Shown in pieces: positions 1 through 4,720 of a stretch of 5,484 nt of DNA (positions are counted from its first letter, which is position 1; every line of letters begins with the position of its first letter). The notes below the pieces were generated by a model, which did no database searches, was not told where the DNA came from, and saw only the letters and a list, made by a program, of their open reading frames with translations. A program made the position numbers and the translations under genes. Source of the DNA: Verrucomicrobiota bacterium (lineage in GTDB: Bacteria; Verrucomicrobiota; Verrucomicrobiia; Chthoniobacterales; JAFAMB01); NCBI GenBank assembly GCA_019241095.1, contig JAFAXJ010000245.1:1-5484 (forward strand), in the 5' to 3' direction.

Positions 1-119
1 CCGAGCTCGAGATTCGGCAGGTGTTCGAAGCCGAGGATTTTGGCCCCGCACTTACGCCCGAACTCCGCGAGCAAGAGGAAAGGCTCCGTGCCCAAGCCGA
101 GCAACAGAAAGGCTCGTAA
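1..119 (+). CDS. YciI/DGPF-family protein, C-terminal end (partial)
   Basis: This is the 3' end of a gene that enters from the left edge. The frame starting at base 3 gives 38 residues and stops at TAA 117-119. The tail contains EIRQVFEAEDFGPALTPELR followed by a charged helix rich in Glu, Gln and Arg. From memory, this closely matches the C-terminus of the small (~140 residue) YciI-related 'DGPF' proteins, where EIR is the last strand of the ferredoxin-like fold and the E-E-E-R-L-R-A-Q helix ends the chain. Members are often encoded beside ECF sigma factors, but no sigma factor follows here. The biochemical function of the family is mostly unknown. The active part and the DGPF motif lie outside the window, so the family call rests on the tail alone. 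Confidence 0.7.
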   Translation, partial: ELEIRQVFEAEDFGPALTPELREQEERLRAQAEQQKGS

Positions 120-534
120 TCACGCACGTCAGGAGCGGCTGATGCAATACATCTTGATCAGATTGTCGCCAATTCTCTGTTAAAAGAGGACCCGGGAGTT
201 TGGTGGAATATCTGCCCCTTGACCTACTACGCCCGCTCGGATGGGTTTCCACCACCACCAGACGCTGCTCGTCATCACGCGAATGTCACAATTTGGAAAA
301 GTACTTCGACGAAATTGCGGCAACTTCAATTCATCCGCAAGATGTTTGATGGCAGCTCGTCTGAGTGGTATTTGGGGACTTTAGATGAGGCTAGAGTAAG
401 GCTGATCCAAAAAAGTTCGTACAGGATTTCTAAGCTGCTGCACCGTGCTGGTTCAATGTCGGAGCCGCAATTTACAGAATTGGCAAACCCGATGAAGCGG
501 TTATCTGACGGTTCGAAGCTAACGCCTGTAATGA
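120..534. other. Gene-free stretch between convergent gene ends
   Basis: This 415-base interval lies between the stop of the YciI-like gene (+) and the stop of the glycosyltransferase (-). I see no recognisable gene, tRNA, or strong hairpin with a T tract for either convergent transcript. One + strand frame, in phase with the YciI-like stop, stays open from 120 to 656, but it has no ATG before 342, only a TTG at 219, no ribosome-binding site and no motif I recognise. Its last part runs antisense to the glycosyltransferase. A minus-strand frame at 326-583 also overlaps that gene's end and looks like a shadow. A decayed gene is possible but cannot be shown from sequence alone. Confidence 0.5.
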
Positions 535-1710
535 TCAGAGTCCGTCTTTTAAGTCGAGAGTTTTCAGGATCTTTTCTGTCCATATCTGCTCAGAAAAGTC
601 CCTGCAAACGCGCTCGTATCCGGCTCGCCCCATTTCCTCGGCTTGATCAATGTTAGCAAAGGTGTCATTGAGTGCTGAGGCGAGGCTCGCCGCATCGCCG
701 ACGGCAAAGATCTTTCCGGTCACATCGTCTTGTACTAGCTCGGGCAAGCTTCCGATTCGACTAACGATTATGGGCCGGGCGTTTGACCAAGCTTCCAACA
801 CAACCATGCCAAATGTCTCGTACCAAACGGAGGGGACAACCATCACCGCGACATCGGCCCAAAGCTCTCGCTGTTGTTTCTCTGTCACAAATCCAACAAA
901 TTCGATGTTCCTCAAAGAATTCTGTTGTGCATATTTTTTGAGAGATTCTTCTTCCGGACCCTCGCCCGCAATCATCAGACGACGCGTGGGATGATTAAAC
1001 TTTTTCCAGGCTTCAAGCAGCACATGTGCACCCTTTTCCTTAGACAACCTACCGAGGAATAGAACGGCTCCGTTCTCTTTAAACGGTGGAGGCGCCGCCG
1101 GTTCGGGTACGAAATGATGAATGACGCTAATCTTCTCTGCGGGAACGCCCATCTTTTCATACAGCTGTTTCTGAGCATGGCTTATAGCGATCCAGCGCCG
1201 TACCTGTCTGTAAACGTCCATAGCCCGAACCCTTGTAAGTGCCAACCCCATGACTCCACTTGCGGCTCGGCTGTCCTTCCAGCAGGCTGTACGGAAAGCG
1301 TAAGTAAAGTTACCGTTGATGCAGCGGGTACAAAGTTCGCCATGATTAAAGAAAAATCCATTAGCGCACGATAATCGATAGCTATGCAGATATTGAACGA
1401 TTGGAACACCTAGATTTCTAGCAACGCCGTAAAGACTCGGAGAAAAGCCTGGGAACACGTTGTGGACGAGCCACAAATCGAAAGGTTTTTGTTTTTGTTT
1501 AAGTCTGATAGTGCGACTTACTTGCCAATTGTGAATCACTTTGAGAGGCGCCAGCATACGATCCAACGGCGACGTTCCAAGCATATCGCTAGTAGAACCA
1601 TCAAAAAACGCCATTTCATGATGTTTGCTCAGTGCTGCTCCGATTCGAGCTACCGCCGCTTCTTCCCCACCAAAAAATTGATATTTGCTGAAAACACTCA
1701 GGATTCTCAT
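535..1710 (-). CDS. Glycosyltransferase family 4 (GT-B fold)
   Basis: This 391-residue protein is a retaining GT4-type glycosyltransferase. It probably moves a sugar from a nucleotide-sugar donor onto a cell-surface glycan or lipid precursor at the inner face of the membrane. The N-terminal acceptor domain has the glycine-rich loop FGGEEAAVARIGAAL (13-27) and HNVFPGF (83-89). A segment at 108-143 has HSYRLSC plus three more cysteines (C115, C127, C130, C143). The C-terminal donor domain starts with FLGRLSKEKGAHVLLEAW (218-235; R221 and K226 fit the donor-phosphate positions), then IAGEGPEEESL. The EX7E pair is E298 and E306 in ETFGMVVLE. Length is normal for GT4, and there is no signal peptide or membrane span. 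The ATG at 1710 directly follows a TTG that would add one residue; neither has a Shine-Dalgarno. Donor and acceptor cannot be told. It lies 134 bases after the acetyltransferase gene on the same strand. Confidence 0.9.
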   Translation of the reverse strand: MRILSVFSKYQFFGGEEAAVARIGAALSKHHEMAFFDGSTSDMLGTSPLDRMLAPLKVIHNWQVSRTIRLKQKQKPFDLWLVHNVFPGFSPSLYGVARNLGVPIVQYLHSYRLSCANGFFFNHGELCTRCINGNFTYAFRTACWKDSRAASGVMGLALTRVRAMDVYRQVRRWIAISHAQKQLYEKMGVPAEKISVIHHFVPEPAAPPPFKENGAVLFLGRLSKEKGAHVLLEAWKKFNHPTRRLMIAGEGPEEESLKKYAQQNSLRNIEFVGFVTEKQQRELWADVAVMVVPSVWYETFGMVVLEAWSNARPIIVSRIGSLPELVQDDVTGKIFAVGDAASLASALNDTFANIDQAEEMGRAGYERVCRDFSEQIWTEKILKTLDLKDGL

Positions 1711-1713
1711 CAA

Positions 1714-1774
1714 GGTAATTCGGAAATGTGATGCTGATTACCGAATGCGAAAGTTGTAAATTCGGTTTCGAATT
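1714..1774. repeat. Cluster of nested inverted repeats upstream of the glycosyltransferase gene
   Basis: Four perfect 6-base dyads crowd into 61 bases: GGTAAT (1714-1719) with ATTACC (1737-1742); ATTCGG (1718-1723) with CCGAAT (1741-1746); the same CCGAAT with a second ATTCGG (1760-1765); and AATTCG (1759-1764) with CGAATT (1769-1774). Because CCGAAT 1741-1746 can pair on either side, the hairpins compete. On the minus strand the cluster sits in the 5' region of the glycosyltransferase mRNA or its promoter, ending only a few bases before the start codon. It may be an operator, an mRNA switch, or a transcription stop for the upstream genes. The dyads are seen directly; the role is inferred. 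Confidence 0.4.
1759..1774 (-). terminator. Weak candidate terminator after the leuA-acetyltransferase pair
   Basis: On the minus strand AATTCG-AAAC-CGAATT forms a perfect 6-bp stem with a 4-base loop, 71 bases past the acetyltransferase stop. It is followed by TACAACTTT rather than a run of T, and the stem is AT-rich, so it would be a poor intrinsic terminator. It could equally be part of the dyad cluster controlling the glycosyltransferase gene. Confidence 0.2.
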
Positions 1775-1844
1775 AAGTAGTCGCGTAGGATCACGGCTTT
1801 GTTGTTTATGTGTGCTGGCAGCAAAGTATCTAGTCGAACGGGCG

Positions 1845-2306
1845 CTACAGCTGTTTTCTCATCACATAATGTGGAATTGAATCGAATAGAACATAAGCTC
1901 GCCCGACAACGCGATATCCTGAGTGCAGGTAAAAGTTGATAGCTGCCTCGCGTGCATTCAGCACGATTTCAGTAAAACGCCATTCTCTCCCACGGGCCTC
2001 AAGCCCTGATAAAATTGCCCGCCCACAGCCGCAACTTCTGGCTCGGAGATCTACGGCCATGAAACGGATCTGACCTATTCCTTCGGATGCCTGATGAAGG
2101 CGTCCAACACCCACCATAGAACCTCCAGTATCCCAAGCAGCTAAGTGAAAGGCACAATCTTCGTGCTCGTCCTTTTCGGAACCCCGCGGCTGATTCCATG
2201 GTTCTCGAAGCAGCCGAAAGCGCAGATCATAGTAAGATTCAAACTCGGATAGCGAAGCTGGTGGCCGAATCTGAAAACAACAATGCTGTGGCAAAGGGTT
2301 TACCAA
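1845..2306 (-). CDS. GNAT-family N-acetyltransferase
   Basis: This 153-residue cytoplasmic enzyme should transfer an acetyl group from acetyl-CoA to an amine on an unknown substrate. It is a single GNAT domain. The N-terminal FEXYYDLRFRLLREPW segment (22-37) and PRGSEKDEHED (40-50) resemble a common subgroup of small GNATs. Motif A is IRFMAVDLRARSCGCGRAIL (80-99), with the acetyl-CoA pyrophosphate loop R90-x-x-G93-x-G95. Motif B is LNAREAAINFYLHSGYRVVG (116-135), followed by the PHYVMRKQL end strand. The start is uncertain: TTG at 2306 gives the expected length, but the frame is open further upstream and no ATG or Shine-Dalgarno decides it. Only 32 bases separate this TTG from the leuA stop, so the two are probably cotranscribed and perhaps translationally coupled. 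It has no known role in leucine synthesis. Confidence 0.85.
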   Translation of the reverse strand: MVNPLPQHCCFQIRPPASLSEFESYYDLRFRLLREPWNQPRGSEKDEHEDCAFHLAAWDTGGSMVGVGRLHQASEGIGQIRFMAVDLRARSCGCGRAILSGLEARGREWRFTEIVLNAREAAINFYLHSGYRVVGRAYVLFDSIPHYVMRKQL

Positions 2307-2338
2307 ATTAGAAACAGATTGTGAACTTAAACGAGCGC

Positions 2339-3898
2339 CTAAGGAACGGTGTCTATGAGTTGTGGTGCCGAGTTGTATACCTGACTAACGCCCGCCACCC
2401 GATTAACTGCATTGAGGTAAGCTCGAGCGCTGGCTTCGATGACGTCCGTACTAGCACCTTTTCCTGTAACAAGCTGACCTCCTCCGAAATCACATTTGAT
2501 CGTTACTTCTCCGACGGCATCTTTTCCTCCAGTGGTTGCGATCACGTGATACTCAACCAACTCCGCTTTCTGGTGAAGAATCCTATCAATTGTCTTCATA
2601 GCAGCGTCGACAGCACCGTTTCCCGGAGCAGAGTCCTGCAGAACTACATCACCTCGGCGTAATCGCACGGTGGCAGTCGGGACAGTCGATGTGCCGGTCG
2701 TCACGTTGATGTAATCCAAATTCCACGTGTCCTTAGTCATTCCCATCGAATCGTCAACAAGCGCGTTTAAATCGTCATCATAAACAAACTTCTTCTTGTC
2801 ACCAATCTCCTTAAAGCGAGCAAACACCTGTCCAATCTCTTCATCGTTCAAATTGTATCCTAGATGTTCGAGCCGGCTAACCAGGGCGTGCCGCCCGCTA
2901 TGCTTAGTGAGAGGCAACTCCGTTTCGCCCCAGCCAACGTCATGGGGGTTCATGATTTCGTAAGTTTCTCGATGCTTTAGGATACCGTCCTGGTGAATTC
3001 CGGCGCTGTGAGCAAACGCGTTCTCACCTACGATAGCTTTACTTCGGGCAACCATCAGGCCGCTCATGCGACTTACCAGACGGGACGTTTTCACGATTTC
3101 CTGGGTGTGCACCTCCGTGTAAAAGCTGCCGTAATAATCGGGTCGGGTCTTCAACGCCATTACAACCTCTTCTAAGGCCACATTGCCGGCGCGTTCGCCG
3201 ATGCCGTTGATCGTTCCCTCAATCTGGCGCGCGCCGTTTCGAATGGCTGCAATGGAGTTGGCGACCGCCAAACCCAGATCGTTGTGACAGTGAGCGCTGA
3301 TGATTGCATCATCGATGCCGTGAACGTTGTCCTTCAGATATTTGATCAAGGCTCCGTATTGCTCAGGTACCGCATAGCCGACAGTATCAGGAATATTCAC
3401 GGTGGTAGCGCCGGCGGAGATCGCGGCCTCGACCACTTTCGCGAGAAATTCAGGTTCGGTGCGGGAACCGTCCTCGGGAGAAAACTCAACGTCTGTAACG
3501 TAACTCTTCGCTCTTCGCACAGCTTCCGTTGCGAGCCGGACGATTTCGTCGTGTGCTTTCTTCAGCTTAAATTCTCGATGAATTTTGGATGTCGCCAGGA
3601 AAACGTGAATACGCCCTCGATTGTCTGCTGCTTTGATCGCTGCGCCAGCTGCATCAATGTCCTGCGGGACGCATCGAGCCAGACCGGCTATGATTGGACC
3701 TCTAATTTCTTTGGCGATCCGTTCAACCGCTTCAAAATCGCCATCACTGATTACAGGGAATCCGGCTTCAATCACATCAACATTCAGCCGCTGCAATTGA
3801 CGAGCTACCTCCATCTTTTCGCGGAGATTCATTGAAGCCCCTGGGCACTGCTCTCCATCGCGCAAGGTAGTATCGAAAATGATTATTTTTTCGGCCAT
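2339..3898 (-). CDS. leuA: 2-isopropylmalate synthase
   Basis: LeuA condenses acetyl-CoA with 2-oxoisovalerate to give 2-isopropylmalate, the first committed step of leucine synthesis, in the cytoplasm. The 519-residue length fits the bacterial LeuA type 1 family (E. coli LeuA is about 523). The catalytic TIM barrel has FDTTLRDGEQCPGASM (8-23; R13 and the metal ligand D14), the metal-binding HCHNDLGLA (203-211; H203 and H205), GIGERAGN (232-239; E235, N239) and SAGIHQDGILKH (298-309). The linker is followed by the LeuA dimer/regulatory domain, roughly 395-515, with the GNGAVDA segment (426-432) and a Gly-rich DFGGGQLVTGKG turn (470-481). This domain normally binds leucine for feedback inhibition. 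ATG at 3898 matches the usual start close to the first barrel strand; no Shine-Dalgarno is visible (ACAAACCTTTT precedes it). The gene is preceded by a leucine-rich leader peptide and competing hairpins. leuB, leuC and leuD are not in the window. Confidence 0.97.
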   Translation of the reverse strand: MAEKIIIFDTTLRDGEQCPGASMNLREKMEVARQLQRLNVDVIEAGFPVISDGDFEAVERIAKEIRGPIIAGLARCVPQDIDAAGAAIKAADNRGRIHVFLATSKIHREFKLKKAHDEIVRLATEAVRRAKSYVTDVEFSPEDGSRTEPEFLAKVVEAAISAGATTVNIPDTVGYAVPEQYGALIKYLKDNVHGIDDAIISAHCHNDLGLAVANSIAAIRNGARQIEGTINGIGERAGNVALEEVVMALKTRPDYYGSFYTEVHTQEIVKTSRLVSRMSGLMVARSKAIVGENAFAHSAGIHQDGILKHRETYEIMNPHDVGWGETELPLTKHSGRHALVSRLEHLGYNLNDEEIGQVFARFKEIGDKKKFVYDDDLNALVDDSMGMTKDTWNLDYINVTTGTSTVPTATVRLRRGDVVLQDSAPGNGAVDAAMKTIDRILHQKAELVEYHVIATTGGKDAVGEVTIKCDFGGGQLVTGKGASTDVIEASARAYLNAVNRVAGVSQVYNSAPQLIDTVP

Positions 3899-3909
3899 AA
3901 AAGGTTTGT

Positions 3910-3950
3910 CTGCGGTGGAAGGCTGCGATCAGAGTCGTGTCCACCACCAG
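3910..3950 (-). promoter_or_regulatory. leuA leader hairpin 2 (candidate attenuator or start-occluding stem)
   Basis: On the minus strand CTGGTGGTGGA (3950-3940) can pair with TCCACCGCAG (3919-3910): a GC-rich 6-bp GGTGGA/TCCACC core plus CTG/CAG across a small internal loop, with a 20-base loop. It ends 11 bases before the leuA ATG. The bases after it, ACAAACCTTTT, give only four T residues set apart from the stem, so a standard intrinsic terminator is doubtful. Its position suits blocking of ribosome entry at leuA. Its 5' arm lies in the loop of hairpin 1, so both cannot easily form at once. The pairing is seen in the sequence; the regulatory role is inferred. Confidence 0.5.
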
Positions 3951-3959
3951 CGAATCTGA
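3929..3959 (-). promoter_or_regulatory. leuA leader hairpin 1 (candidate anti-attenuator)
   Basis: On the minus strand TCAGATTCG (3959-3951) pairs with CGACTCTGA (3937-3929): eight of nine positions match, with a 13-base loop. The loop contains GGTGGTGGA, the 5' arm of hairpin 2. The stem begins 12 bases past the leader peptide stop codon, so a ribosome sitting on that stop would crowd its 5' arm, whereas one stalled on the leucine codons would leave it free to fold. That is the arrangement expected of an antiterminator-type stem. Pairing is seen; function is inferred. Confidence 0.5.
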
Positions 3960-3971
3960 CCAAAGCGAATA

Positions 3972-4058
3972 TTAAGAGTTGAGGGAAAGAGTCAGGATTG
4001 GGGCGCCACTCCCAAGCAGAGTAAGCTCAAGCAAAAGAAGTTGCTGAATCAAGCGCAT
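3972..4058 (-). CDS. leuL: leu leader peptide (leucine-rich attenuation peptide)
   Basis: This frame encodes 28 residues from ATG 4058-4056 to TAA 3974-3972, and 11 of them are leucine. The core is QQLLLLELTLL (5-15), with eight leucines from residue 3 to 15 and three more near the end (ILTLSL). Leucine codons are mixed: six CTT, two TTG, two CTG, one CTC. The stop lies 73 bases before the leuA ATG, on the same strand. Known leu leader peptides, such as the 28-residue E. coli LeuL with its four-leucine run, sense charged leucyl-tRNA: shortage stalls the ribosome and alters RNA folding downstream. Two overlapping hairpins between this stop and leuA fit that scheme. An in-frame TGA lies upstream and this is the only ATG of the frame. 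No Shine-Dalgarno is seen, as for the other genes here. The peptide itself is probably not functional after synthesis. It need not be homologous to E. coli LeuL; the symbol is given by position and composition. Confidence 0.8.
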   Translation of the reverse strand: MRLIQQLLLLELTLLGSGAPILTLSLNS

Positions 4059-4140
4059 GTATAGTGAAGACGTAAGCATGGCTTGTAATGAAGTCAAGCA
4101 CGCGAATCATTTCGTACCGGATCGTTCTCAGTCCGTTCAT

Positions 4141-4170
4141 ATTTTATGGTGATATTGATCTCAGGAGCAA
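4141..4170 (-). promoter_or_regulatory. Candidate sigma-70-type promoter for the leuL-leuA transcript
   Basis: On the minus strand TTGCTC (4170-4165) is followed after 18 bases by TAAAAT (4146-4141). The -10 hexamer matches TATAAT at five of six positions; the -35 is weaker. Transcription would start near 4134, leaving about 75 bases before the leader peptide ATG. An alternative TTGACT (4097-4092) has a good -35 but only TACGTC at 17 bases, and would give almost no 5' untranslated region. Neither is proven, and promoters in non-proteobacterial phyla can differ from this consensus. Confidence 0.35.
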
Positions 4171-4229
4171 AGGCGCGATTTTCAGAGGCAAGGTGTGCTC
4201 CTCTCAGCGGCGAAAGCGCTCCTCAGATC
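4157..4229. repeat. 12-base inverted repeat with one mismatch around the leuA promoter candidate
   Basis: GATCTCAGGAGC (4157-4168) and GCTCCTCAGATC (4218-4229) are inverted copies matching at 11 of 12 positions, separated by 49 bases. The left copy overlaps the candidate -35 region of the leuA leader promoter. It could be a pair of protein-binding half-sites or a long-range stem; no role can be assigned. Confidence 0.35.
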
Positions 4230-4720
4230 AGCCCTCGGGCTAAGCGAAGCGCAGTCCTGGGTAAGTCAAAAAGAGGAATTCGCGTCGAAGGTGCGGACAA
4301 ATGTGGATGCTTTCGTGAAAGGTTTACCGTTTCAGCAATTTTCTGAGTAAGTTAATGTTAGTTACTAACTCTAATACAGGACGCAATCGCTTTACTAACA
4401 TGCAACATCTTACAGTGAGCTCACACTCAATTGTTAGTCTCAAATACTGACAAGCCTTTCGTCAGAAGGGTTGACCGCAGACTGTCTCGCGCTTTTTAGC
4501 GCTAATCTCATTTCTTCGGCCTAACCTAAGGCTGCGCCTTGCTTACCCAGTAACCTGATCTTGAGGAGCAGCTTTGTCCCTGAGTAATCCTAAACGCGGC
4601 TTATCTGCCCCTGTCGACACGTCGGCCAACACCATGATTTCAATCAGACACAAACACCTAAACTTTTCGTGTAACAAACCGGAATGTGTTATTGATTTGC
4701 AGCCCTATTACGATCGCTAG
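4171..4720. other. Divergent intergenic region between the leuA leader and recJ
   Basis: About 550 bases hold no gene I can support. A + strand frame at 4146-4346 (66 residues, very basic, no recognisable motif) and a 30-residue minus frame at 4635-4543 look like chance. I compared the region by eye with tmRNA, 6S RNA, SRP RNA and RNase P RNA signatures and saw no convincing match, and there is no tRNA. It does hold a cluster of GTTAGT/ACTAAC half-sites and palindromes (4357-4438) and three short stem-loops: CTGAC/GTCAG at 4447-4465, GCGCT/AGCGC at 4489-4502 and AAGGC/GCCTT at 4528-4540. The recJ promoter should lie here, but no clear -35/-10 pair stands out. Confidence 0.5.
4357..4438. repeat. 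GTTAGT/ACTAAC half-site cluster with a central palindrome (candidate operator)
   Basis: GTTAGT-T-ACTAAC (4357-4369) is a perfect dyad. Two further half-sites follow, ACTAAC (4394-4399) and GTTAGT (4433-4438), which are inverted to each other and flank the 10-base palindrome GTGAGCTCAC (4415-4424). Four copies of one 6-base word in 82 bases of non-coding DNA between divergent genes is more than expected and suggests a binding site for a dimeric regulator of recJ, of leuA, or of both. The repeats are seen directly; the role is inferred. Confidence 0.4.

Noticed and set aside
510..525. GGTTCGAAGC resembling a tRNA T-loop
   Set aside because: No acceptor stem, anticodon arm or D-arm can be built around it.
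650..994. 114-residue + strand open frame, and similar frames at 1114-1374 and 1462-1731
   Set aside because: All are antisense to the well-supported glycosyltransferase gene and show no protein motifs.
3284..3835. 183-residue + strand open frame
   Set aside because: It is fully antisense to the conserved core of leuA, with no recognisable motif; a shadow of the leuA codon pattern.
4027..4140. 37-codon minus-strand frame starting at ATG 4140, overlapping the leader peptide in another frame
   Set aside because: It has few leucines and no motif, and its start would lie upstream of the predicted transcript start. The Leu-rich frame at 4058 explains the region better.
3899..4140. T-box riboswitch controlling leuA
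   Set aside because: No T-box consensus (AGGGTGGNACCGCG-like) or specifier-stem architecture is seen; a translated leader peptide fits instead.
4146..4346. 66-residue + strand frame with ATG start
   Set aside because: It has no ribosome-binding site, no recognisable motif and a very basic, low-information sequence, and it overlaps the leuA promoter candidate on the other strand.
4412..4426. CRP-like site around GTGAGCTCAC
   Set aside because: The TGTGA and TCACA half-sites need a 6-base spacer; here the halves abut, so it is only a palindrome.
4543..4680. tmRNA-like 5' segment (TCGACAGGG on the minus strand)
   Set aside because: No tag-peptide frame ending in an ALAA-like sequence, no tRNA-like 3' end and no T-loop consensus could be found downstream.
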